64,000 nucleotides of DNA from Sindora glabra (lineage: Eukaryota > Streptophyta > Magnoliopsida > Fabales > Fabaceae), in the NCBI GenBank assembly GCA_020226215.1, contig CM035232.1, forward strand, positions 63,063,220-63,127,219, in the 5' to 3' direction. The stretch's first letter is position 1; the number at the start of each line of letters is the position of its first letter. The position numbers and the translations under genes were made by a program. The notes under the pieces were generated by a model. That model had not been told where the DNA came from and searched no databases. It worked only from the letters and a program-made list of their open reading frames with translations. Below, in pieces: positions 16,653-27,223 of this stretch.

Positions 16653-18894
16653 TGTTATGATCCAAACCTAATTAAGATTAGTATGGAATCCACTATTTGA
16701 TTTTCACCAATTTAATCATATTTATTCTTCATTATCTCGATTATTTAACTAGAATTAGTAGAAGAAAGCAATGCAATACTAGAAGAAAGAGGACATTTCA
16801 TTCATAATCGACAAACTTTATAAAATAAAAGAAAGTTAAGTTTACTTATAACTTCTTTCAATTAAATATAAGCTATTCCAATTAACTCTAAAATATTTAG
16901 TACACGATTCTTTTACTATTTGCTTATATAGAATAAAACCTCTAAATGTATTTCTATCTAACAAATTTTTATATTATCAACCATTCTGAAGAAGCTTTCA
17001 ACAGAACTAACTATGAAGAGGTGGTAATGGAGGTTCAACTTGTATATTTGCAAAATTAAATACAAAGAAGTTTGGAGCTCAGTGAGTAAATACTTTAGTA
17101 TAAACAATCAAAACATTATATCAACTTACCGACCAAACTATCCTCTTATAAACTTATCATATAAAACACATAAACTAATTAAAACAATCTCAAGTAGCCA
17201 TAAGAGGCTTAATCATAATCATATTGTCATAGTTACATCACATTGGGAGAGTCAGTGAACATTTGAATTCCAATATCGTGATATGATCCACAACAATTAA
17301 TAATAATATATATATTTCTTGTGACTCACAAGTTAGCTTTATATCATCTACAAGCCCATTCTTATCTGTCAAAGGTCAAATTTATACCCTCTATAAACAT
17401 ATTATTAGGAATTAGGCATCCAACATTATGTCTTAATGCATTTATTTCTTATACATAGTTTAAACTATACTTAGCACAGTTCTAGAATTGAACCTTACCT
17501 TAATGTATGGCCACATAATACATTCCATTTCATAATTTATTTAATAAATTTAATTACATCACATACTATGTGTTGCATCATTGCCAAGTCTTATTTCATT
17601 TCATATGCAACATAATATTTATATTCTTAGTACAAATCATATGATACAACACTTAAAAATTTCATTTCATGCTTCATTTTTATGTTAACAACTTAAATTT
17701 ATCATACTCTATCTCATATTGATATTTAAGATCATTACATCTTGCTTTGAACCCTTATATAACATGATAGTACATTGTATACTAGGTCTCGTTGACTATA
17801 TGTTCAACTATAATATCCTTGAGAATACTTTTAGGGTTCATAGTCAACTATTAAGATCCTAGAATAATTTTAGAGCTCAATAGTCAACTACAAAACCCTA
17901 AAGAGCATCTTAGAGGTTCATAGTTGACTATATAATTAATTATTAACCTCTAAAAAGTAGCTTGCAACCACATAGTTGACTATCACTTGGGAATTTGCAA
18001 TTTTTTCAAAATTTTTTATTATTTATTCAACAAATTTAACTATCAAATGCATTTATTACTCAACCATGCCTTATGCAATTATAAATGAAGCCTTACTTCA
18101 TTTAAGCTATTTTCAACACTTATTTCGACAAAAACATGAATCAACACAATATTAATGTAACCATAATCATAATCAATAATAACCTAAATTTTATGATTTG
18201 AAAACTATTTTTTTAAAAAAATCAATCAATTAAGCTAGAATCTTTACTCTCCTTGTATAGAGAAGGAATCGAGGAGGCTAGATTTAGTGTTTTTAAGCCT
18301 AATTACATCAAAATTAATAGGTCCTTAGTCAAGGTTCCCATTTCCCTTGAGAATCCAAAATAGTTCCAATATTTATTAGCACCCTAGAAGATGAGGAGAT
18401 AATCAAGTAAAGATGATGTTCTTACTTTAATTGAATAAAGAATTTCAAGAAAATTAACCCCTTTTCTTATTAAATTGAATAGAAGAGAAGAAAAGAGAGG
18501 AAGAAGTTAAGAGAAAGTTTAGGGGTGAGGGTTTGAGAGATTCTAAGAAAATAAGAGGACGAGGTTGATTTCAATCATAAAAATGTGGAATAGTGACTAA
18601 GGATAATTTTTGAAATATTTTTTAAATCTCCATATTCACATACTCACTCATAATAACTTAAAACCTTAAAACTTATGATTCTACTTATTTTTCCTCATCT
18701 ATTTATCATAAAATTCCTATTCCTTGAGCTCCTAAAATATTAAATATTATTTTCCTAAAAAATTCATTCATAATTATTACCAAAATTGTCTTATACATAT
18801 ACAAATTTCATTTTAAGCAAAATTACTAGCTATTTCAATTATTTTTGTCACGAAATAAAATTCTAAATTACTATATTTTAAAGAGAGTGTAACA
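16653..18894 (-). repeat. LTR of a Tekay-like gypsy element (minus orientation)
   Basis: The 2,242-bp block starts TGTTATGATCC and ends GTGTAACA, giving the TGTTA...TAACA terminal inverted motif of an LTR. Its orientation is set by the adjoining polypurine tract at 18,895-18,925, which on the minus strand reads GAGGACAAATTCTTTTAAAG. That closely parallels the segment just before the 3' LTR of the Tekay-like element at 29,277-29,310. It is therefore a 3' LTR lying on the minus strand. The 5-bp left flank is TAACT (16,648-16,652); the other end of the element is missing. It contains a run of TTGACTAT inverted motifs at about 17,785-17,985. Confidence 0.6.
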
Positions 18895-18926
18895 ATATTT
18901 TCCACTTTAAAAGAATTTGTCCTCAA
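18895..18926 (-). other. Polypurine tract of the minus-strand gypsy element
   Basis: On the minus strand this reads as a conserved GAGGACAAATTCTTTT segment followed by AAAGTGGAAAATA, directly before the LTR. This arrangement primes plus-strand DNA synthesis in LTR retrotransposons. It also gives the orientation of the neighbouring LTR. Confidence 0.6.
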
Positions 18927-19345
18927 ATTCTCAAGGCTTAACTAAACCTTTATTTTAACCAAAACACATTGATATCGCATTTTTGGCATCAGATTGAAAT
19001 GCCCTAACTAATTTGGAAATTTGATAGCTATTTTATGATTACACATTATTCATTGCAAATAATAATTATACTTCAAATTTAGCTTATCAAGGAGTTCCAA
19101 TCTATTAGATATTATTAAAGTTTCCAAAGTTATGTGGATTTTATCCTAATGGTATTGTTCCTTACTTTATTGAGTATTACCATTAATCATCTTTTGAACT
19201 CAATTCCACTATTAACATAAATTTCCAATGTCAAAGCCTATGCATAAATTCTATCCTTATTAAACTATTTTCTACTTATAACTGAGTTTCAATCTCAGGT
19301 AAATTCCCCCATTTACTAATATAATGTACTTAATTAAGTTTTTAA
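18927..19345. other. Unassigned AT-rich DNA, probable degenerate element interior
   Basis: It lies just inside the polypurine tract, where the 3' end of pol (minus strand) would be expected. I could not recognise integrase or chromodomain coding in either strand, so the interior is deleted or too decayed. Confidence 0.35.
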
Positions 19346-21887
19346 TTGTTGCAATGCGCTTCGTGTGGAATTTGTGGGAGGTGAGCAAGTTTCATACCTC
19401 ATTGGAAACTTTGGTGAGTATATATAAAAAGAAAATGGAATCACCATTAATATTTTTTATAGTGCAATTAGAACACAAGAAATGGTCCATATTTCTAGAG
19501 TTTAGATTTGGGAGTTGGTTATATATACAAAAGGTATTAACACCCTACAACATCCGTTCAAAGAATAGTTATTTGTTTATTCTAATTTTATCTTTTGAAT
19601 TAAATTATGATAGTCCTTACTAAATTATATGTGTGTTTTTCTAAAATCGTGGTTTTAATTTTAGTTAATATGTTGATTTGATTATTCAAATCTACCTAAC
19701 TTTATAGTAAGATTTGGATGAAATAGAGTACTTTAATAATGGTAAGTACTATCATGATTACATTTGCAATTAGATTACTTAACTTCAATATGTCATATAC
19801 ATAAGCTTTATTATTTTTGAAAAAAAATATTTTATTATTTTTGAAATATTTTTATTTTATTATTTTTAAAAAAATTTATTTTTAATTTTTGAAATATTTT
19901 TATTTTATTATTTCTAAAGGATATTTAATGAAATGATTGTAATATAATAAGATAAAAATTTTATTTATTTATTTAAAAAGTATTGTATCAATAAATTATT
20001 TAATTTAAAATACCAATTTTTTTTGACTTTATAATCAAATCTGAATAAAAAATTTATTTAGATAAATTAGAATTATAAATTTAATATTATTCCATAATTT
20101 TAAAGTATCAAATTTTTTTAATTTCATAACTAAATCTAAATACAGAATTGTTGAGAAAAATTAAAATTAAAATTAAATAATTTTTAAAGTATCAAATTTA
20201 TTTAACTTCATGATCAAATCTGATTAAAAAATTACTTTGGAAAATAGAAATCATATTTATTACACTTACAATTAATTTTAATATTATTTCATCATTATAA
20301 AATTTTAAATTATAAAAATTTTATAAAAAAAGATATATTCAGTAAAATTGTTTTAAATAAAAATTTTAACGATAGCAAATTTATATTAGTAAAAGTAAAT
20401 TTAATCAACATCACATAAAACAAAATAAGATGGAGAACATTTAAATTAATGAAAGTCAAACTCATAATAATATTTGTAATTTAAAATAAAGAAATACATA
20501 AAATATTATTAATAAAAAAATTAGATGGGTGGGACGGACACAGTGTAGTGCCATCCCATCCCATCACCTTTTATTAAAAAAATTCTTTTTCTTAAGTTTA
20601 CTTTATAATAATATTCTTTTAAGTAAATAAAAACATAATACAAATTATGAGTGCATGTCCAATTTCAATAAAATGAAATAAATTAAAACATATTATATAC
20701 AAAAATAATAAATATAAGATAATTTTTATATGCAATAATATTAAATTTTTTTAATTTAATTAACTTATTTAATTTAACATTAAAAATGTCTTTCACCTCA
20801 AGAATATTAAAACAGATTGAACTTTTTAACTACTTTAATTTATTCTATCATAAGAATTGCATAAAAATAATAATTTAACATCACATGTCAAATGAAAAAA
20901 ATTTTAAATTGAAAAAGAAATAAAATAAAAAATAAAATAAAATAAAATAAATGCAAAAAAAAGTAAAAGAGGGACAAAATGGTCATCCCATCCCATGCTT
21001 TAAAAAAAAAGTATATTCTCTTTTTCTCTTTCACATAATTGCTACCAATTTGCTTTCCTTTTTTCCCCCTTTTTTTGCTTCTTTTCTTCTTATATCCATT
21101 AAACTATTTCCTCCTTTTCTTTCTCATATACAATTTCGACCTATTTTTTATTCTTTTTTCTTCTGATCTTTATATTTCTCAAATTTTTATTTTTTTTCTT
21201 TGAATATTTTTCTTTTCTTTTTTCTTTCTTTAGCATTCCGTTATTATTTGCTCCCATCTTCTTTTCTTGAAATTTTCAAATATCTTTCCTCGTTTTTCCC
21301 TTTCTTTTAAAAATTTTCGCTCTTTCTTTCTTGATTTTTTTAAATCTCTTTTTTTTTTAATTCTCTTTATTCTGAATTTTTTTTCTTACTTTCCTTCTCC
21401 TATTTCCCTTTTTTTTTGAATGAGTTCGCCTTGACTTTTATAGATGAAGCTTTAATAATTACATTTGCATTTAACCTTCATCTACTCCTTAAGTAAAGCA
21501 TAGTCTGTAGGCTAAGAATTCAACAAAAACATTGTTATTTTTCAACATTGGCAACTGCCATATGCTTAGTATTGCCACACAAATTTTCTTCCTTTGAATA
21601 ATTTAAAATCATTTTATCTCATTGTGAGGATGGAGAAAAGCTAACAATGAGTTTGTAATTAATAGAGTTTATTGTATAACTAAATGAGATGTAGTCGGCA
21701 GGTATATAAGAGGTGAAATATAGAAGAAATGAAAAATATCAACAACTCCTCATCTATTATTCTTATCCTACACAATTTTTAAAAATTTTCTAATATTTAT
21801 TATTTTTATTTTTAATTTTTTTAATGTACTTTATTTTTTTAATATTTATTTTATTTGTATTATTTTCTGGATAAAATTAAGTGTTAA
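19346..21887 (+). repeat. Tat/Retand-like non-coding LTR repeat, copy A
   Basis: This 2.5-kb block is alignable by eye over its whole length with copy B (about 51,415-61,240). Shared landmarks are TGCAATGCGCTTCGTG (19,350), GGGAGTTGGTTATATATA with AAGGTATTAACACCCT (19,510-19,546), the pyrimidine tract at 20,999-21,420, and the end GGATAAAATTAAGTGTTAA. The 'GGAGT(C/T)GGTTA...GGTATTAGCACCC' and 'GGATAAAATTAGGTGTC' motifs recur, in my knowledge of plant genomes, in LTR-proximal sequence of Tat-lineage (Ogre/Retand) gypsy elements. No protein-coding remains are present. Lineage assignment is tentative; the paralogy of A and B is clear. Confidence 0.6.
20999..21420 (+). repeat. Polypyrimidine tract within copy A
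   Basis: About 420 bp that are overwhelmingly C/T on the plus strand. The equivalent tract in copy B is at about 60,361-60,760. Such strand-asymmetric tracts can form triplexes. An open frame of Phe/Leu/Ser-rich residues here is a compositional artefact. Confidence 0.7.
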
Positions 21888-22084
21888 TAACTGCTTTCTT
21901 TTACTTATCCTTCTACAATTAAAAGGTGAGTAAAGGTGTTGACACACAATGATATTTAGAACCACATTAGTTTAGTACAATAAACAAGAATAATTATAAA
22001 GTTACAACACCAATTATAGCCATTCAGGAGTTTTATCTGGTAGTGACTTATTTATGGTAATGGGCAACAACAATAGTAGCATAT
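21888..22084. other. Flank of the Tekay-like element, with left target duplication
   Basis: About 190 bp of sequence not recognised, ending in CATAT at 22,080-22,084. This is the left 5-bp target-site duplication, and its partner is at 31,840-31,844. Confidence 0.85.
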
Positions 22085-23295
22085 TGTAATGTCCCGAATT
22101 TTCAATTCTATTATCTGAATCTTTAATTTCTGAGGCTGTAGAAACGAAGAGCATGATTGAATTAGCCTGGTGGGTGAATCTCAAGTTGAAAGGAGCTAAG
22201 CGCAAGGTAAACGAAATTTTAAAGGAAAACGGATAGTAGGGAAAGAATTAATTTTCCTAAATAGTATGAATGATCAGAGGAGGTTGGAAAACCCTAAAAG
22301 GGGAAGTTGTCTAAGTCTGATAGTGTAAGGAATTTTAAACAGACAGAAACCCTATGGACTATTTTGCAAAGGTGCAGAATCGGGTGTGGTTAAAGTGAAA
22401 ATAATCAAGAATTTGGGATCTAATATGAATAACCAAGAATTTGGGGTGTAATATGTGATTTTAATTAGTGTGACCAATGGATTTATGACAAGTGTCATTA
22501 TTAGAAAAATAATGGCAAGAATAGCCTTAATAATTGGTGCCAAAGGACTAAAATACCCTTGGGAATCTCAAAAAAGATCAAAATGCCCCTAGAGCTTCAT
22601 AAAAACTCTCCTCTCTTCTCCACTTTTCTAAAAGCTGCAGAAAATCTCCATGAAAGCTCCAAAACGTGCAGGAGAGAGAGAGAAAGAGAGAGAAAGTTTC
22701 TTTTGAGTTTTTCACCCAAAAATACCAAGATTCAAGCTAAGGTGTAGAAGGAAAAATTGCTCCTCTCATCAAGCTCTATCTATTGGTGTCTCTAGATTGA
22801 AGAAAAGCCCAAGTTTGATCAAGTTTGGGGAGCTCCAAGTGAGGATTTTCAAGTTGCACTAAGAGGTAAAAATGTTCTCCTCTAAGAGCTCTTTAATGTA
22901 CTCTTCTTAGTTTCTTGAAATCTTGAGGTTGGTGTTGTCAAGGGTGATTGAACATGGAGTTTAGGATGATTTGAATATGTTTAATGGTGTTTTAGGTGTT
23001 GTTATGTTAATCTATGGCCTTGGTTTTGTGTAAAAACAGCAAGAAACATGATGAACACATTTGGGTTTTAGAGGTATAATGGTGCATGTGTAGAGTTGGC
23101 ATGATATGTTTGGAACTTGGCTAAAATGATGAAGTTAGAATAATTTCTATGAAGCTTAAAGCCTTGAAAGATGAAACTTTGAATTGTGAAAGTGTTTATG
23201 TGCATTTTTCCTTTTGAGAAGCCAAAACTATGGATATGAAAAAGAAGGAAGGAAGGAGTTTTAGCTGTTTAATGTGTTTTCGGAGGATCAGCAAG

Positions 23296-23545
23296 GTACA
23301 CGGGGTAGAACACGGCCCGTGTTGTACCCCGTATTCCTCGTCGAAGCTGATCAGTGTGCTACACGGGGTGTAACACTCCCCGTGTTTACCTCAGGACTAA
23401 AGGGCAGTAAGGTACACGGGGTAGAACACGGCCCGTGTTCACCCCCGTGTTCTTTGTCGAGTAACCCAGTGAAGCCCCGAAGTGATCCAGTAAGAAACAC
23501 GGCCCTGAACACGGGGTATGGGACCCCCGTGTTCTTTGTTAAGTA
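23296..23545 (+). repeat. Nested GC-rich inverted-repeat array in the 5' LTR
   Basis: The clearest unit spans 23,298-23,334: arm ACACGGGGTA, a second arm AACACGG, one base, then CCGTGTT, one base, and TACCCCGTAT. Both arm pairs are reverse complements, so the unit can fold into an almost continuous 18-bp stem. Variant units follow at about 23,354-23,382 and 23,413-23,452, and a CACGGCCC...GGGGTATGG...CCCCGTGTT version at about 23,494-23,541. Equivalent arrays occur at 30,522-30,771, 38,139-38,333 and 62,533-62,806 with different unit numbers. Confidence 0.9.
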
Positions 23546-23937
23546 AACTTTTTGGCTTTAATTCTTCATGTTTTGCATGGCTTTACCCCTGGATCCTTTT
23601 CTAATGTTCATATGTGTCATTTCAAGGCTTGAAAACAAGGTATAAAGCATCTAAGTATGCATTTAATTAAGTGGAGAAAGTAAAGAATACATGAGGATTA
23701 GGGAAAGTGATGATGTTCTAATAAGAAACTATGATGTGTATTTGTATAGACTGAGGAGTGCCAACTTGGAAAGGTAAGAGGAAGTGTGAAGAAGTTTTTA
23801 AGTGAGAGCAAAGGGAACATCATTTTGGAAGCCTGTAAAAGGTAGCTAGCTTTATCCTTAAGCTTTGTTTTCTATTTACATGATTTTATGAATTTTATGC
23901 CATTGTATGGAATGTGTATGAAATTGTTGTGCGCACA

Positions 23938-24110
23938 ACCCGGGAAGACGGTGTGATACTGTGTTAGGCCTATGGCTCGAGTTCCCCGGGGATGACAAGT
24001 GTGCAGTACCTATGGCCCGATACCTCGGGAAGACAGCGTGATGCTGTATGTTAGGCCTTTGGCCCGAGTACCCCGGGAAGACAGCGTGATGCTGTATATA
24101 GGCCTAGGTA
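23938..24110 (+). repeat. Tandem repeat in the 5' LTR
   Basis: Three degenerate units of about 60 bp built on CCCGGGAAGACAGCGTGATG, then GGCCTATGGCTCGAGT. They begin at about 23,938, 24,020 and 24,071. Other copies of the LTR carry different unit numbers: about four at 38,880-39,148 and two at 63,209-63,310. Confidence 0.85.
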
Positions 24111-24616
24111 CGATTATCTGTGATGGCCATCTAGATATTGATATGAGTCCTCGAATGGGCTTGATGATTGTTGTGTACAGTGTATGTTTCTTACAATGGT
24201 ATGGTATTGAATAAGATGAAAATATTTAAATGATTTCGAAATGTATGATTTATTTGCTTAAGGATCTGGAATGGCTTGAAATGTCTTTATGGCAATAGCT
24301 AGCTACTGGGAAACTTTGTTTCTTATGTTTTTTCTGTTTTGTGACTAACCATTCCAGGTGATGCTTCCAAAGGCTCTCATGATAAAGGGCAATGATGTTT
24401 GAAGTTGTAAATAATTGTATAGTTGGTGATATTGTATATGATGGATGTATATTTTGTAAATTGAACTTTTGTATAATTATATTACTCTTGTTCATGTTGT
24501 ATGAAATACAAAAATTTGAGATATTCCGTATTAGCTTGAGGTAGATGGCGAATGAGTGCGTAATAATCATCTAGTAATTGAGGAATAAGGTGTTAATAAG
24601 TAAGGGAGTTACATTT

Positions 24617-24629
24617 TGGTATCAGAGCA
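24617..24629 (+). other. Primer binding site (tRNA-Met type)
   Basis: TGGTATCAGAGC at 24,618-24,629, four bases after the 5' LTR. It is complementary to the 3' end of plant initiator tRNA-Met, the usual minus-strand primer for Tekay-like and many other gypsy elements. Confidence 0.93.
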
Positions 24630-24730
24630 TGTTTAGGGCCTTGTTGTATATGTGTGAATATCTGTTTTATTAATTGGAGTTGGTTGTTGCGTAAATGGAA
24701 GTGTGTTAATATTGGAAATTTCAGATAAGC

Positions 24731-25903
24731 ATGGCTGGTAATGGTAGGAAAAGAAAAGATACAAGTGAAGGGGGGAGTGATGAGATGGCCCATGCTATGG
24801 CCTCTATAGCTCAAGTGCTACAAAGGCTTGAGCAAAGGTTTGATCAAGGGGATCAACAACGTCAACCCCAAGGGATTGGACCTACTCAAACTGAGGAAGA
24901 GGTGCAGGCTAATAAGTTAGCCAAGTTGGTGAATCAATTCAGAAAGATGAACCCTCCCACCTTTAATGGAAAAGTTAGTCCCGGTGGAGCAGAAAACTGG
25001 ATTAGAGAAATCCAGAAGATTTTTGGCCTGGTGCCTTGCAACTCTGAGCAAAGAGTACAGTTAGCTACTTTCCAACTATGTGAGGAGGCAGAGTATTGGT
25101 GGGAAAGTACTAAACAGATGATGTTGAATAGAGAACAGCCCTTGAATTGGGAAAATTTTACGGCAGCTTTCTATGAACAATATTTGCCTGAAATTATTTG
25201 GGATCAGAAGGAGTGCGAATTTTTAGATTTGCAGCAAACTGAGGATATGGACACAGAAGAGTTTTTAACCAAATTTGAGGAGATGTCTAAGTTTTCTAGA
25301 TATTTGAGGGATCATTACAATGAGGCATGGAAGTGCATGAGATTAGAAAGAGCTATTAAACCTGAAATAGCCATTTCTATCACCGGCCAAAGAATCAGAA
25401 GTTATCCAGAATTGGTAAGCGCCATTAGAGCCATAGATGCTGCGTTGAAAAAGAAGAAGTCCTTGGAAGGTGATTCTTCCAAGAAAAGAGCTAGTGGCGA
25501 ATTTCAAAAGGGTAAGGGTAGGAGTTGGAGTGATAGAAGGCCACGAACCTTCAATCCACCTTCCAGGAGTCAATCCCTCGCTTTTAGGCCTCCAATTCAA
25601 TCTTCTCCTCAATCTTTTGTTAGTAATAGGCCATGTAATTTATGTGGTAGATTTCATGGTAATGAACCTTGTCCTGTGAAAGTATGTTATAATTGTAAGA
25701 AACCGGGACATATAGCTAGAAATTGTAGATCTGGGAAAGAAGAGTCTTCTTCAGGATCACGCTCGGCTGTGTCATCTAGGCCCAACCAATCAAGATCAAG
25801 TGGTGGTCAAGGAAGACCCCCAACCCAGGGCCGAGTATTTGCCTTATCCAAAGAGGAGGCCAGAAAGTCACCTGAACTCATCCAAGGTATAATAACATTA
25901 TGA
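24731..25903 (+). CDS. gag: Gag polyprotein of element 1
   Basis: 390 residues from the ATG at 24,731. A retrotransposon Gag (capsid-type) region lies at about residues 70-200, with the conserved W-rich segment EYWWESTKQM at 121-130. The nucleocapsid part has an unusual CX2CX3HX4C cluster at 302-314 and a canonical CX2CX4HX4C zinc knuckle (CYNCKKPGHIARNC) at 319-332. Gag forms the cytoplasmic virus-like particle and binds the genomic RNA. The frame ends at TGA (25,901-25,903). The related copy at 39,955 has TGT (Cys) at the same codon and reads straight into protease, so this stop is probably a mutation in a single gag-pol frame rather than a natural end. A programmed readthrough is less likely but not excluded. 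Confidence 0.9.
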   Translation: MAGNGRKRKDTSEGGSDEMAHAMASIAQVLQRLEQRFDQGDQQRQPQGIGPTQTEEEVQANKLAKLVNQFRKMNPPTFNGKVSPGGAENWIREIQKIFGLVPCNSEQRVQLATFQLCEEAEYWWESTKQMMLNREQPLNWENFTAAFYEQYLPEIIWDQKECEFLDLQQTEDMDTEEFLTKFEEMSKFSRYLRDHYNEAWKCMRLERAIKPEIAISITGQRIRSYPELVSAIRAIDAALKKKKSLEGDSSKKRASGEFQKGKGRSWSDRRPRTFNPPSRSQSLAFRPPIQSSPQSFVSNRPCNLCGRFHGNEPCPVKVCYNCKKPGHIARNCRSGKEESSSGSRSAVSSRPNQSRSSGGQGRPPTQGRVFALSKEEARKSPELIQGIITL

Positions 25904-27223
25904 GGTTCTCTAGTAAATGCTATGTTTGATTCAGGTGCTACTCATTCCTTTATTTCTTATGAATGCGTGGGACGTTTGAATCTGATTCCTGAGACATTGA
26001 CATATCATATGATTGTGAATACCCCCACAGGAAACCAAGTTGTGACTTCAGATGTTTGTTTGAATTGTGTGATACAGTATGAGAGTACATGCAGTGTCCT
26101 TGATTTGATATGCCTACCGTTGCATGATATTGATGTAATTATCGGCATGGATTGGTTATCCGCCAATCGTGTTGTGCTTGATTGTTCTAGAAAGACTGTA
26201 TCTGTATGTTCTGATATGCCTGTGGATATGGAAATATCTTGTTCTGTGTTATCTATGAAAAATATGTTCCTAAACTATACCCATGCAGAGAGTAGTCTGG
26301 AAAGTAATGCTAAAGGGTTTATGATTTTCTTTGCTGCACAAGCTGAGTGTAATGAAGATATAAGGGAAATACCTATAGTTAGGGAATATGCTGATGTATT
26401 CCCTAAGGATTTTCGTGGATTACCCCTTGATAGAGAAGTGGAATTTGCGATTGACCTAATACCGGGTTCGGCCCTAATTTCCAAGACTCCGTATAGAATG
26501 GCTCCAGCAGAGTTAGTAGAACTTAAGAAGCAGATAGAAGAGCTATTGGAAAAGGGATTCATTCGGCCTAGTGTATCTCCCTGGGGTGCACCAGTTTTGT
26601 TTGTTAAGAAAAAGGATGGGAGTTTAAGGTTGTGTATTGACTACAGGAAGCTAAACAAAGTGACAATTAAAAATAAATATCCTTTGCCTAGAATAGATGA
26701 TTTGTTAGATCAATTGGTGGGTGCCACTGTTTTCTCAAAAATTGATTTAAAATCTGGATACCACCAATTGAAAGTTAAAAATGAAGATGTACCGAAAACT
26801 GCATTTAGAACTAGATATGGTCATTATGAGTTTCTTGTTATGCCTTTTGGATTGACAAATGCACCAGCTATTTTTATGGATTACATGAACAGAATTTTCA
26901 GACCATACCTAGATCAATTTGTAGTTGTATTTATAGATGACATACTCATTTATTCTAAGACATTGGAAGAACATGAAACTCATTTACATATAGTCTTGCA
27001 AACTTTGAGAGAAAAGAGACTATATGCAAAGTTGAGTAAGTGTGAATTTTGGTTGCCTGAAGTCAAATTTTTTGGGCACGTAGTGTCTAAAGATGGAGTG
27101 TCTGTTGATCCACATAAAGTGGAAGCGGTACTGGAGTGGGAAAGGCCCAGAACGGTGACAAAAATAAGGAGCTTTCTTGGCCTGGCAGGGTACTATAGGC
27201 GTTTTATCCAAGGTTTCTCTTAG
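25904..27223 (+). pseudogene. pol: Protease and reverse transcriptase part of element 1 pol
   Basis: Same frame as gag, beginning after the TGA at 25,901. The aspartic protease motif MFDSGATHSFIS is at 25,922 and the second conserved block DVIIGMDWL follows. RT occupies most of the rest: YRMAPAELVELK, WGAPVLFVKKKDGSLRLCID, KIDLKSGYHQ with catalytic Asp (about 26,744), and FIDD with the Asp pair at 26,930-26,941. The frame ends at TAG (27,221-27,223), where the related copy has CAG (Gln), so this is a C-to-T nonsense change. RT copies the element RNA into DNA in the cytoplasmic particle. Catalytic residues are intact, but the polyprotein would be interrupted. Confidence 0.93.

Larger units (their letters stand above)
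22085..24613 (+). repeat. 5' LTR of element 1
   Basis: Begins TGTAATGTCCCG and ends GGGAGTTACA (inverted TGTAA...TTACA). Inside lie an AG-rich tract (22,670-22,696), a GC-rich inverted-repeat array (23,296-23,545) and a tandem array around CGGGAAGACAGCGTGATGCTG (23,938-24,110). It would hold promoter and polyadenylation signals, which I cannot place exactly. Small open frames within it are not genes. Confidence 0.97.

Noticed and set aside
23274..23546. 90-codon open frame rich in Arg/Gly/Pro in the LTR (repeated at 30,500-30,772)
   Set aside because: It lies entirely in the GC-rich inverted-repeat array, and similar frames open on both strands in other copies. This is a repeat artefact, not a protein.
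24250..24570. 106-codon minus-strand frame in both LTRs of element 1
   Set aside because: Identical in both LTRs because the LTRs are nearly identical. It is antisense to the LTR end with no domain, and insertion 2 and the solo LTR do not keep it.
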